From the NCBI GenBank assembly GCA_933207985.1, contig OW240915.1:266433360-266497359 (forward strand): DNA of 64,000 nucleotides, in the 5' to 3' direction. The notes beneath the pieces were generated by a model. That model searched no databases and was not told where the DNA came from. It was given only the letters and a program-made list of their open reading frames with translations. This document shows, one piece after another, positions 34,401 through 46,324 of this stretch. Both the position numbers and the translations under genes were made by a program. The stretch is from Pelobates cultripes. Taxonomy: Eukaryota > Chordata > Amphibia > Anura > Pelobatidae. How positions within the stretch are numbered: position 1 is the first letter of the stretch; each line of letters opens with the position of its first letter.

Positions 34401-34806
34401 CAGTGTTCTGCAGTCCAAAAAAAAAGCAAATCATGATGGGTCTCCATTAGAACCCAGTAAATCGGAAAAATCTAAATAAATGACAATTTCTGTACCCTTA
34501 CATTTTTGAGGAGCTTAATCTAGCAGGTCATAGGGCACAAAGGATGGCGACATTGCTAATTATGTTTGAAATACATGGGAATATTATGAAAAGATACATT
34601 TTGATAGGGAATGAGATATTCAATTAGAAAATAATAAATCACAGAAGTTTTACTTGCTTCTGTCAATAAGAAGAAATAGAGAACAGAAGTAAGTTTGAAC
34701 ATTGTAGTATCTAAATCATTTTTATATGACTATTAAAAAACCATTCATAACATTCACGTTTTTTTTTTATACATTTTATTTGTGATACACAAAAGCATTT
34801 GCAAGT

Positions 34807-34807
<1 letters not shown>
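31480..34807. other. Intronic spacer with array-bearing repeat remains
   Basis: 31830-32735 looks like a decayed hAT-type element: a GC-rich left part (GCCGCTTGCCGCGTTACCGG), a GTGTGTATGTATGGGTCAGT minisatellite (about 32150-32660), and a right end GGCGGCAAAAATCCTTGCAG followed by CAGCCCTG. No clear duplication was found. 32740-33045 contains a MITE-like segment whose right end (AGTGCTTCTTTAAG) resembles the TTAA MITEs. The rest is AT-rich with no gene. Confidence 0.5.

Positions 34808-34808
<1 letters not shown>

Positions 34809-34857
<49 letters not shown>
34809..34857. repeat. (AT)n microsatellite
   Basis: About 24 uninterrupted AT dinucleotides directly preceding the repeat that begins CCGTATTTTTCGCTCC. 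Confidence 0.95.
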
Positions 34858-34860
<3 letters not shown>

Positions 34861-35690
34861 GTATTTTTCGCTCCATAAGACGCACCTCACCATAAGACGC
34901 ACCTAGTTTTTAGAGGAGGAAACCCAGAAAAAAAAATATTCTGAACAAACTGTTCCATAGTGTTTCTTACTATGGGACAGTTTGTTCAGAATATTTTTTT
35001 TTTTTAAGGAATTTTTTGTTCCTTACCATCCACTCCCCTCTCCTGTCCCATAATGATCTTTAACCCCCCTCCCCTGCCCAATAGTTATCTTTAAACCCCC
35101 CTCCCCTGTCCCATAGTTATTTTAACCCCCCCTTTCCTCTGTCCCATAGTGATTGTTAACCCCTCCTCCCCTGTCCCGTAGTGTTTTTTTAACCCCTCCT
35201 CCCCTTGTCCAATAGTGTTCTCATCCCATAAAACTTTGGTCCTAGTGCACTCTCCCCTACCATAAGTGTCCCTCTCCCCCCCCTTGTCCCATAGTGTTCC
35301 CCCTCCCCTTGTTCAATAGTGTCCCCCCCTTCCCTGGTCCCATTGTGTCTCCCCTCCCCTTTTTCCATAGTGTCCGCCCCTCCCCTTGTCCCATAGTGTC
35401 CCCCCCTCCCCTTGTCCCATAATGTCCCCCACTCTCCTTGTCCCATAGTGTCCCCAATCCCCTTGTCCCATAGTGTCCCATAATTACTTACCTGTATTGT
35501 AGCGTGGGCCGGCTTAACAGCTCGCACCGCGGTACAGGAACTTCAATTTCAGGTTCCGGTTTCCGGCGGGACTGAAAGGAAGTGTGCACACTGAAATTGA
35601 AGTTCCTGTACCGCGGAGCGCGCTGTGCTGCTGGCCCACGCTACAATACTGGTAAGTAAAGCTTATATGTTTAAACACCTAATCTAGGCA
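34858..35690 (+). mobile_element. Non-autonomous DNA element fragment (CCATAAGACGCACC family)
   Basis: It begins CCGTATTTTTCGCTCCATAA followed by GACGCACC, a terminus known from widespread vertebrate DNA-transposon repeats. It contains an inverted pair ATATTCTGAACAAACTGT (34939-35000), then the CCCATAGTGT minisatellite and a GC-rich palindrome (35510-35640, GGAACTTCAATTTC and its inverse). The matching opposite terminus is not found, so the right end is truncated or diverged. Confidence 0.6.
35041..35480. repeat. Minisatellite CCCTTGTCCCATAGTGTCCC, about 28-31 bp unit
   Basis: About 15 imperfect copies. The reverse-complement form (CACTATGGGACAGGG) makes up 41760-42030. The Gly/Asp/Thr-rich frames read on the minus strand are repeat artefacts. 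Confidence 0.88.
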
Positions 35691-36155
35691 AAAATAATGG
35701 GGGTTTAGTTACATTATATGATCATATATTGCATAAGCCTGCCACAATCTAAATGTACCCCATCACCCTGGAATGAGGCACCTGTGACAGGGAGGGGTGC
35801 AAAACCAAGGAGTATGATAAGTATGGAAACTTAAAGGGATGTATGGGAACAATACTTGTGTGGACTGGCTGACAAAGAAATTAGTTAAGGTAATGCTGAC
35901 TTTGGTCTCTCTAACACTGTGGCATGTTCCCTTACTTCTACACTCACTACATACAGCTTTTCTCTGTCCCAGACTATATACCAGGAGCTTCTGTCTGCTA
36001 GTAAGAAGACAAGTGGACCAGCGAGTGCTAGGGGACACATTTATGCCAAGCTCAAGGTTCTGTCTGCATAGTATGCCCTTAGTTGGCCAGCTTACATGAT
36101 TGGCAGGCAGCCTGACATACATTCATGCAAGGCTGGCCTTTCAATTCTGTTGGGA

Positions 36156-36477
36156 AGACATGCCCCCTTTTTGGGCATGCTTGCCCCTTTTGGCAGGTCA
36201 CGTGATTTGTGTCAGTGGCACACCTTTTACCATGCCAATTGACTTCCTGCTGCAGTTAGGGGTTATAGATTTACATGAAAGATGAAAATATAAATTAGAG
36301 AGAGATTAGCAAAGGGTATGTGCTTTCTTATGGCTGCTGTTTTCTTTCCCTCCAGCACCATCTCCATCAGATACATGATGCTTGGGAGTGTTTTAGTGTT
36401 TTTGGTCAATAAGATTCTGTAATTAGGCCCATCATAATTGTCAGCACCAGCCCCACTGGGCTCCTAATCTGGCCCTG
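36156..36477 (+). mobile_element. Right-end fragment of the hAT-like family D
   Basis: Closely similar to the last 340 bp of the element at 54379-56436 (shared AGACATGCCCCCTTTTTG, CACCATCTCCATCAGATACA), ending in the terminal CTAATCTGGCCCTG. The left part is missing. It abuts a Tc1 relic. Confidence 0.8.
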
Positions 36478-37767
36478 GGTAGACCAAGAAATATTTCAGC
36501 CACAGCTGTCAGAAGAATTGTTTGGGATACAAAGAAAAACCCACAGGTAACCTCAGGAGAAATACAGGCCGCTCTGAAAAAAGATGGTCTGGTTGTTTAA
36601 AGGAGCACAATACGACGATACTTGAACAAAAAAGAGCTGCATGGTTGAGTTGTCAGAAAAAAAAGCCTTTACTGCACCAGTGCCACAAAAAAGCCTGGTT
36701 ACAATATGGCCGACAACACCTTGACACACCTCACAGCTTCTGGCACACTGTAATTTGGAGTGACGAGACCAAAATAGAGCTATGTTTGGAGAGGGGTCAA
36801 CAAGGCCTATAGTGAAAAGAATACCATCCCCACTGTGGCTCACTGATCTTATGGGGGTGTGTGAGCTCTAAAGGAATCTTGTGAATTGATGGCAAATTGA
36901 AGGAAAGATGAATGCAGCATGTTATCAGAAAATACTTGCAGAGAATTTGCATTCTTCTGCACGAAGGCTGTGCATGGGACACTCTTGGACTTTCCAGCAT
37001 TACAATGACCCTAAGTACAAGGACAAGTTGACCATCCAGTTGTTACAGCAGAAAAAGGTGAAGGTTCTGAAATTGCCATCACAGGCTCCTGATCTTAATA
37101 TCATAAAGACTCTGGGGAGATCTCAAACGTGCAGTTCATGCAAGATGACCAAAAACTTTGCATGACCGGGAGGTATTTTGCCAAGATAGAAACATAGAAA
37201 CATGGAATGTGACGGCAGATAAGAACCAATTTTCTAAATACTTTTATTAGTCCCCAGCCTTATCGTATAGTTAGGATAGCCTTATGCCTATCCCTCACAT
37301 GCTTAAACTCCTTTACTGTGTTAACCTCCACCACTTCAGCTGGAAGGCTATTCCTTGCATCCACTACCCTCTCAGTAAAGTAATACTTCCTGGTATTATT
37401 TTTCAACTTTTTCCCTTCTAATTTAAGACTGTGTCCTCTTGTTGTGAATGATGAATACCACCTGCAAGAATTAGGGGCCTCATAGACAACTATGACAAAA
37501 GGCTGCATGCTGTCATTGATGCTAAAGGGTACAATACACGGTATTAATAACTAAGGATATGTAGACTTTTTAAAAGGGGCATTTAATTTTTTTTCTTTGT
37601 TGCCATGTTTTGTTTTATTATTGTTCTATTCTGTTATAACCAACAGTTGAATATGAATCCCATAAGAAATAAAAGAAATGTGTTTTGCCTGCTCACTCAT
37701 GTTTTCTTTAAAAATGGTATGTATATCACCAATTCTCCAAGGGTATGCAAACTTTTGAACACAACTG
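36478..37767 (+). pseudogene. Degenerate Tc1-like element with transposase relic
   Basis: Conceptual fragments include TVIWSDETKIEL (first Asp), FQHYNDPKYKDK (second Asp) and PSQAPDLNIIKTL, where the expected catalytic Glu is Lys. Several stops and frameshifts break the frame. The right terminus, GGTATGCAAACTTTTGAACA followed by CAACTG and TA (37768-37769), is a typical Tc1 inverted end. The left terminus is lost at the junction with the hAT fragment. It is a different and much older family than the DD37E copies, and is itself interrupted by a LINE end at 37178-37510. Confidence 0.85.
37178..37510 (-). pseudogene. CR1-like LINE 3' end inserted in the Tc1 relic
   Basis: On the minus strand a 60-codon stretch reads TRGHSLKLEGKKL...FTERVVDARNSLPAEVVE...VKEFK, the conserved C-terminus of CR1/L2-type reverse transcriptases, with a stop at 37260. 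The 3' end finishes in CATAGAAA octamers (37178-37200), the tail type of CR1 elements. The Tc1 sequence resumes at about 37510. Confidence 0.8.
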
Positions 37768-37769
37768 TA

Positions 37770-39108
37770 TTCGTCAGCGAAGCAAAATACATGTGAAATG
37801 CAACAAGCATGTAAAATACACACACATGTATACATTTAAAACAATGTATATCTGCAAAAAAAAAAATGAAAATAAAACAAAAAACAGTTGTTCATGTCAG
37901 CATAGCTACAAAAAAAAAAAAAAAAATCAAAACCAAACACCAGCTTGTACAGTTCTGTTGCTTTCAGTCCTTGTTACATTTCTCCTAGAAAGTTAAACAG
38001 ATGTCATTGTTTAATAATCTACTTTTCTTGATGCGCTTATGAGTTGGAGATTTTACTGGTCCTGTAAAATAAAATCTAATGCTCCAGCGAGAAGCTGATG
38101 GGCCATAACGTATTTGTAAATAGTTTGTCACTTTGTGCCAGATGGTATGAAAATGGATTCTTTCTCCGTACAGTTTAGTTATCTCCAAATGTAACAATAA
38201 TATTCTTGAGGGTTTTATTGAGGCTTTATCCCAGCCAAAACTTAATTATTTTGTGAATTAATCAGTGAACATTCCAGAGCAGGCATCTTCATTAAACAAG
38301 GACAAATTCATAGATAATATGACAGCTGACGTGAAAAATTGATTGAACATAATTCTTCCAAATATTATTAAATTATTTTGATAAAATGTTAACCTAACTA
38401 TATTAATCAAGTAAATTTGTTATAATATATACATGCTAATTTTGTATACATCCAGAAGATCAGATCCTTGTGCTCTATACATGCCCTAATAACACAGTGT
38501 ACAGTTACTACGGCATCATACAGATATATATTAGAGATTAATCCTTGCTGTGGCATATGTTCCAGTCATACTAATTACAGAACAAGCTCCACACATCTTT
38601 ACAAGAAAATATATATTTGGGGTATTTATTAATAGCTATACTAATGTTGTTTACCCACTCACAACATATTTCATAGCACTAACATTTCTTGATATGTAGG
38701 ATACGTCTGGTCTGAACATGTAACATATGATTATGCGGGTGCTGTAGTTACAGAATATGATGACAAGACTAACATATTTAAATGAATATATAATAACAAA
38801 ATAGAATATAAACAGATAATTAAACAAAAGAAACATAAGGGGGTGTGGGGGTATTAAAACATCAATCCGTTTCTAAGTTAACATCACATATATTATCAAA
38901 TACACTATATAAAGTCAAATAGGGTGTATCAAGGTACAACGAAAAAAGGGAAAATATTTTACTTTACATGTATGGGTGGAAAGTAGTACATGCTGAGCAA
39001 GTAATCAACACAAGAGAAGGAAAAAGAGTGAAAGTACTCACTTCCAAGTGGAATTCCAGTCTAAAGAGTGTATATGTTTAATTTTCTCCTCCAAAACATT
39101 CCAATGGA
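37770..39108. other. AT-rich spacer, no gene seen
   Basis: Short A-runs (37855-37866, 37908-37926) and otherwise unremarkable AT-rich sequence. Confidence 0.4.
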
Positions 39109-39300
39109 ACATAGAAACATAGAAACATAGAATGTGACGGCAGATAAGAACCATTCGGCCCATCTAGTCTGCCCAAAACATCAATGATTCAGTTGTGTTT
39201 GATGGTAACTGTAGGTTTGACTCATAGCTCGTTATTATATAACTGTCAATGTCACCACCTCTTTGACAACAGGTATCACATTGGATTTCCAGTAGCAAGA
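39109..39300 (-). repeat. CR1-like LINE 3' end
   Basis: Begins with CATAGAAA octamers and continues AATGTGACGGCAGATAAGAA and CGGCCCATCTAGTCTGCCC, the same 3' end as at 37178 but ending in non-coding sequence. Confidence 0.75.
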
Positions 39301-39462
39301 AATAACTGTGGTTGCCACAATTAAAAACAAGATTTCAATTCAAAATATATAAATTAAGCAATTTATATATTGGTGAAATACCACATGATCATATATTACA
39401 GTCTGACATTATTTTTTATTTTTTACTCTCTATATTTTCAAACCAGATCTAAGCCCTTATGG

Positions 39463-39553
39463 CAGGGGTAGTCAACCTTCAGCACTCTAGATATTGTGAA
39501 ATATGGGAGATGTAGTCCATCGCATCGGGAGTGCTAAATGTTGTCTACTCCTG
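39463..39553. mobile_element. 91-bp hAT MITE
   Basis: Termini CAGGGGTAGTCAACC and (inverted) CAGGAGTAGACAACA; perfect 8-bp duplication CCTTATGG at 39455-39462 and 39554-39561. It folds almost entirely into a hairpin. No coding capacity. Confidence 0.92.
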
Positions 39554-39561
39554 CCTTATGG

Positions 39562-41360
39562 TGTAATTGACTGATTGTATGGCACTAAACTTTATCATAA
39601 CAACTAATAAATTATATAATAAGGTGCTCAGACCATATCAATAAATACATGTATGGATAAAGGAACACTCTGGTAATCACCACAACTTAACTGCATTTCA
39701 TAGGTTTTGACCTTAAAATTTTATTCACATTCAAATCTCTTTAGTTTTGCTAGAAATAAATATTATAACATAACATAATATAGTAGAATACTATTATTTA
39801 ATCAGTGCAATGTAAAGAATTCCCTAGCTGGGAAGATTTACTTCCCGTGACCTCTCTTACTAAGTATCAATCCTTCTAATCATTGGTTTTGTTTCAAAAT
39901 TCAATATCACTAGATTGACCACTTTCTTTATTTTATATTAACCCATGTGCATCCCTGATTTACACCTATCTCAAAATTAGTTTTTCAACTCTGAATCCCA
40001 AATAGTGGAGAAATTCTTCCTTAACTATACTTTTAGGACAGCTTGAGATATTAAGAGCTAGGCTATTGGCATAATACACAAGATAAACTCATCACATCCC
40101 TTAACAATAACATGCAACCCATTATTGCATTTGGACTCCAGATTGAATGTTTGGTGGTCCTTCTCTGTGAATAAGCTCTTCTGAACGGAGTTGATATGTT
40201 TTCTTCTATCCCCTTCATCACCGAGCTCTACACCTTACATCCATAATCACTCATGCATTATTAAAAAATAATAATTTTGCCAGAATGCTGTTCAAAGTAT
40301 AGTCACCTCTCTCCACCAATGCCCAATCCTCTTTGACCTTCTAAAAGTGGATGTCTACATTTGTGTACCTTTCATTCCTGAGTTTTTGAGCCTAAGAGGC
40401 CTGGTCCTTACACAGATCAGGCACCCAGAATCCAGCAGCCTGTAAACACTATGCAGGAGGTAAGGATGGGAAATTTAACAGACAGAGTAGGTGCCTACTC
40501 TGCTTAATGGGAAGTCCAGCCCTGAAACTCACTGAACGCTTTTGAATGGAACTAAAATAAATTGAACCTCTACATGTTTTGCCCTCCAGGCTGAATTCAG
40601 CCCCTACAGGAAATTTGCATTATCACATTTTCTATTTTACATGCCAACATCAGAATCCCTCAAAGAATACAAAGTATTTTGTTCCTGTTGAATAAAATTC
40701 TCATTTAATTTACATCTGTTTAAATATATGTAAATAAATATCAGACTGATTGACAGAATCAGTATGGAAATTGGCTTTTTAATAATATAGCTGCTGTTCC
40801 CAGTGAAAGAATAACATTTGAATATGCCGACATCTATTTTACCCATTTAAATCAGATAAACAAATGTAATTCATTATACTCATGTATTCTTTTATTTTGC
40901 CATAAATTTGTTATATTTGGTTGAGAACACAGTCACAATATTTAGTAGCACAAATCAATAAAAGCTGTAAATATTATACTAAACAAAATAAAAAAATTAG
41001 AAATGCCGTGACTCAAAATAGACCTTGTAGTTTTTAAGTAATTTTGCCTATAACAGTAACAGGCTGAGTATATATACATAAATAAACAAAAGTACAATAA
41101 ATTGTATTAACAAAACTAAACAGCATCAAATAAATGAGAACACAGAAATCAATATCGCCCAAGGTTGTTCTTAACTCTTAGTTCACTTTTGTGTTCAATT
41201 ATAATTCTATGTTAAGGTCTTTAGTTAGTACAGGTCTCTTCCTTCCTTGGTTTTACCTATGAACCTCCTAGTCTCTCTTCTCTTAACATGCATTTTCAAT
41301 AATCACTACTTCCTTTGTCAGACATTTGTTCCCAGTATATGAACAACTGGTCACTATGCA
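39562..41360. other. AT-rich spacer, no gene seen
   Basis: A short TTAA-MITE-like start (AAAGGAACACTCTGGTAATC, about 39658) and AT-rich DNA. No gene is supported. Confidence 0.4.
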
Positions 41361-41365
41361 AAGTA

Positions 41366-42030
41366 GGGATCGACCGATTATCGGTTTTGCTGATATTATC
41401 GGCTCATACTCCAATTTTTTGTAAGTATTGTATCGGCCAATAATCACCGGCAATACCAATAATGAATGAGTGGGCCAGCGCGTCCATAAGGTGGCACCAA
41501 CGGCCGCCTTACGGCGCACTGGCCCGGGATGCGCTAGATCAGTGTGACCAGCAGGAGGTGGGCGCACAGTGCTCCCTCCTGCCAGGCACTATGTGTAGCG
41601 TGGCCAAGCGGAGCAGTGCACACCCCGGTGCAGGAACTTATGTTTCCTGTACCCAGCCGGACTGAATGGAAGTGCTCACTAAATCTCCCGTACCGCAGTG
41701 CGCAGTGCTCCACTTGGCCACGCTACCAGGAGATACACCAGGGACCAAGGAGGGGCACTGAGGGATGGGGGGGGCCTCTATGGGACGGGGTTGTAGAATA
41801 CTATGGGACAGGGGATGGGGTGGTAAGGAACACTATGGGGGAAGGGGTATGGAAAGGAACACTATGGGACAGGGGAGGGGGGAAAGAACAATATAGGACA
41901 GGCAAGCAGGGGTTGAAAACACTATGGGACAGGGAAAAGGGGGTGAAGTACACTATGGGACAGGGAAAAGGGGGTGAAGTACACTATGGGACAGGGAAGG
42001 GGGGTGAAGAACACTATGGGACAGGGAAGG
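41366..42030. mobile_element. DNA-element fragment with TATCGG repeats and CACTATGGGACAGG array
   Basis: The left end GTAGGGATCGACCGATTATC is followed by repeated TATCGG words, a pattern of a common fish and amphibian DNA repeat. The central part (41620-41720) resembles 35500-35640 (CCGTACCGCAGTGCGC), and a minisatellite of about ten 28-30-bp units runs 41760-42030. Termini are not matched. Confidence 0.6.
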
Positions 42031-42034
42031 TGTC

Positions 42035-42420
42035 AGGGCTTACCTGAGTTGGAGTCTGTAGCGCAGATATATGTGCTCACCCTTGCAAGTAAACACAGGC
42101 CAGGTGGTCAGGTAAGAATTCACCTGGCCTGTGAGTTGGTGCACAGGGGCTGTGCAGGATGATGCTCCAAGTCGCAGTGCAGATACGGACATAAACAGGA
42201 GAATCGTCGTTGGTAAGCCAAAAGTCAGTGGGTGCCATAAATCAGGGTACACAAAATAACAAGCCAAGGTCAGGAATCAGCAGGAGAACACTGGAACACA
42301 AAACAGCAATACTTGAACCAGAGTCAATGAACTGACACTGTCCTCAGGGAGAGGCAGCGTCTTATACCTGGCTAATCAATGATCAGCCACAGGTGAACCA
42401 TGAGTGACAGAAGCAGTCTC
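42035..42420. repeat. Possible LTR-like repeat
   Basis: Contains AGCCAAGGTCAGGAATCAG and related words also seen at 22690-22800 and 59035-59110 (AAGCCGAGGTCAAGG, AGCCAGGGGTCAGGG). This suggests one dispersed family, perhaps LTR remains. No coding sequence or ends were found. Confidence 0.35.
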
Positions 42421-42868
42421 AGATAACGTCCAGCCCCCAGTGCTGGATACAAGGCAAGAGTAGACTTCTGGATATTTCCTGAGTTGTATGGGGGCTCAGA
42501 GGCAAAAAAGCAGCACCAGCACTGCAGAGTACCCAGGTTCAAATCCCTCATTGGGCACTTCTGGGGTGATCTTGTCTGGCAGTCTGGATGTTGCTCTCCG
42601 GCATGAATTGGTTGCTCATCATTTCCTTCCAGATCAGAATTACCTTCCTCCTTTGAGAGATTGAATACATCATCTGGCAGGAGGTACATTATTCCATAGG
42701 CATCCATGCCATACATATGGCCTTCTTCCAGATTAGAGGGAAACAAAGATTAGAGGAAAACACAGCACCTACTGTAGCCTTTGCTCTAGTAGTTCTCACA
42801 GGGGAGGCATTTGCATCTTTCAATGCTTTTTCGAATACTTTGAGATCCTGTTTGCATATTTTGTTTAA

Positions 42869-43497
42869 ATGGACACTCTGAGGACCATAATAACCTTTAT
42901 TTAAAAGATGTTATGGTGCCAGGAGATTCATGTCGCCAGCTGACCTTCAGGGGTAAAACAGTTCATCAACGGTTTTACCCCAAAGTCTTCAGACTTCCAT
43001 TGCAGTCAAAGGCTTCAATCAGAAAGTCTCAGACAGGGGTGCTGATAGGCTTAGAGTGTCAGCTGACACTTTCAGCCTTTCAGTAGCTTACTGTTCACAA
43101 AATGGAGTGAGATACATACATATTGTGAATGGGGACACTGTCAGCCAACCATCGGTGACCCTATCTGAAGTCTCAAACCAATGGTAGTTTGTGGCCAGAG
43201 CTAACCCATGGGGGACTTTGGGGTGATACCATTAATTCATGTTTTAACTCAGTGGTTCCCAAAATAGTCCTTAAGGCACACCTGCCAGTCCAGGATTTAG
43301 GGATTACGCACTTGTGTCTAAGGTATTTGTTTTTTTCTAAGGACACCTTAGACACAACTGAGTAAGCCCTAAATCCTGGACTGGTAGGGGTGCCTTAAGG
43401 ACTGGTTTGGGAACCACTGTTTTAACCCCTGAAGGTAACACCTGAAGGCGCCAGGGGCTTCCTTGCACCAAAACCACTTCATTTCGAGTGCTCATTT
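42869..43497. mobile_element. TTAA-flanked MITE interrupted by a hAT MITE
   Basis: TTAA at 42865-42868 and 43498-43501. The left end ATGGACACTCTGAGGACC is a diverged form of the AGGGACA terminus seen at 52757. The CCAGGGGCTTCC near the right end pairs with GGTGCCAGGAGATTC near the left. It hosts the 170-bp hAT MITE 43250-43419. Confidence 0.6.
43250..43419. mobile_element. 170-bp palindromic hAT MITE
   Basis: Termini CAGTGGTTCCCAAAA and (inverted) CAGTGGTTCCCAAAC; 8-bp flanks TTTTAACT and TTTTAACC (43242-43249, 43420-43427), one mismatch. Both halves are near-perfect inverted repeats over about 70 bp. Confidence 0.9.
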
Positions 43498-43501
43498 TTA
43501 A

Positions 43502-44065
43502 TAAACTGTAGTATGATTTATTGACTAAACCATGAATTATTATGAACTGATAAGGGAATTATAGATTTCAGTACAATATAGCGAAAAACCGAAAATGTAT
43601 CCAACTTAGTTATTTTTAATATTTGCTAGTTTGTCCTAAAGTCTGCACCTCTCCATGCATTTATTGTTAATTTTATATATTTATATATAATAAAAGAGAA
43701 AAACAACTTGTATAGTAAAAGTGCATCTTCAGGAAGACAGGTACCCATATGTGTTTAATACACACAACAAAAAGTCAGTACGCATTGGTATCTGGATACA
43801 AGTAGCTTCTTAATTTAACTCCCAGGAGAGAGAAGAAGCACAGGCTTTGCTATATGCCTGTTTACTCTAATGCCGTGTTGATGTTAAAATGCTTCAGGCC
43901 TTTTCACAGTTAAAAGGGTAAAACATTCAGATTTATGTGGTTCCGCTTGATTGAATCATAGGTAGGAGTAAGGAAACAGAAATCAGTCACACGACCAAGC
44001 AAAAAGAATTGTTCAGCCGCTGGCATAAAGAGCTTTTAAATGTTAATGTTATGAAGAAAGAACAT

Positions 44066-44111
<46 letters not shown>

Positions 44112-45590
44112 ATTTATGGAAGGAAAACATCTATTACTGTAAGTGATGATAGGAACATTGAGAGCTTGTATTGCATCATTTAAATTGGAGAAACTTGCTT
44201 CTTGGACTGAATGTGTATGCTTGTACAATGAAATGTCATGTTTTATTAGTTTATTTTTTTTGGTGTTATATCATTATTAGTATTGTATCTGTATACTTGT
44301 CAGACCCAGCAGGTTGGGTTCTGTATCTGCTTCTGTAGTACAGAAATGCTGCCGACCTCTATATTGTGTTTGACAGTCTCAGCTGGGTGTTGAGAAGTAT
44401 GAATCAGTGAAATATGTTCACCGAAATGGCAGATCATTTTAAAAATGTCACCTTTCATGAGAATTCCAGTAAGGAAAGAGCCACGGTTCACAACAGCAAA
44501 AAGTAATTTCCTGAAAGTAGAAATGTCATATCCCTGCATCCATGACAGTCAAATGGACAGACATTTGCTCCCGTAAGCAGTGACATATCTTTGAAATTAT
44601 TCCAAATATGTCTTAGTCAAGAGAGACAGATTGAAGGGGTGGCAATATTCTTGTACATAATTATTCTTTTTTTGTTGTTGTACATTGAGCCACTACCCGG
44701 CCGTATTCGTACAGCAGTTGAGCGCCTGCTCCTTCCCGGCTATGTCTCTCTCTTTGTGTGAACTACACCATGTATTATTGGTAATATAATGGTGAGCATC
44801 CACATAATGCAATTATTCAACAATTGTTGCCTGTTTGCCCTACCCCCTCCCAGCAGTGTTTGGGCTGTGACATAACAACCTACCAATAAAACTGCTGGAT
44901 AGAATAAGGAGGAGCAATGGGGGAGGACACTTCTACATCAGTGCTCGTCCCTCACACTCTTAATGAGTCTCCCCAGTAATACTATAAACAAGTACCAGGC
45001 AGCGAGCAGTAACATTCCTGCTTGGCAGCCCAGTGAGTTAATTGCAACAAGTGGGCTTATTTTGCAATTGCAAGAAGCAGGTGATGAGATGTGAGGTCTA
45101 TTTTTTAATGTGGCTGTGTCATCTCACCAAAAATTTAGAATCTTTAAGAAATACTCACATTTCACTGAAATCCCATCACAGTCAAATGATACACTTTGTT
45201 TTATGGTAAAGCCCGAGGTTAACAAAACTTGACAAAAGGCAGAGGTTACTTCTCGCTGATTGCAAGACTCATGTCTGTAGAGGATCCCTAGTCTTGTGAG
45301 ATCTTCCATAGACATCAAGTGATGTACTGACCCAGCTCCTGGTGAATGAACCCCAGGAGGTGAGGACAAAAGATGGCTATGACTGCAGGGGACAGATTCA
45401 GGTAATTATGTCTACCTTCCACTTTAACAGATGTCCTCTGCAACCCTAGTAGGGGTGCCACCTTAAGGGATCTTCATTTGTTAGTGTCTTTTTTTAATTG
45501 ATATAAACAGAAGAAATTCAGCGCTTGTACAATATTGATAAGGTTCACAAGGCAGCTTATTCACCAAAAACAGAGTCTCTCTTGTGAAAG
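43502..45590. other. Spacer with (AT)n, no gene seen
   Basis: An AT microsatellite at about 44072-44108; otherwise AT-rich DNA with no supported gene. Confidence 0.4.
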
Positions 45591-45597
45591 AAGGAAT

Positions 45598-46278
45598 AGA
45601 ATAAAACAGAAATGTAGGTGTTGCGCCAGAAATGTCCTTATAGAGATGTATGTAATGACAAAAAGAGAGAAAAATAACTGATTGTGCAGCAGATTAGTAT
45701 ATGGTATAGGGCTATTCCAAGCTAGGAAAAGAAGAAATATATGGCATAGTGCAATACTGTATATGATAAAGTGGATATATATGTAAGTGCCAAATGTTCA
45801 CTCACACTTTAACATCCCAAGAAATGCCTTCAAAAGTGTACTTGGTGTGCCTTCTTGCTTCAATGTTTGGTAAATATAAATCTCAAAAAAAGGACTGATA
45901 TATCTGCTATTATTTACTTTGATGTAAGTAATAAATGCTTTTTTTACTCTTTATTCATACAGTCATTTCATCCATTTTTTTTGCACCTTGAGATTTATAT
46001 TCACCAAACATTGAAGCAAGAAGGCACACCAAGTACACTTTTGAAGGCATTACAGTATCATATTCAGTATTGCACTATGCCATATATTTCTTATTTTCCT
46101 AGCTTGAAATAGTCCTATACCATATACTTGTTGAATTGAAGATAGGAGGAAATCTTCGGGCATATCCTATATTGCTAAGGGAAGTTACTTTTTATTTGTA
46201 TATTTCACCATAATCACTTTTAAATTGAAATATTTATATCACTGTATGTGGACGTTAGAATCACTGCTGTGAGAGATT

Positions 46279-46324
<46 letters not shown>

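Noticed and set aside
35763..36122. 119-codon minus-strand ORF as a gene
   Set aside because: No recognisable domain, no start context, and it overlaps plus-strand frames of similar length; likely chance.
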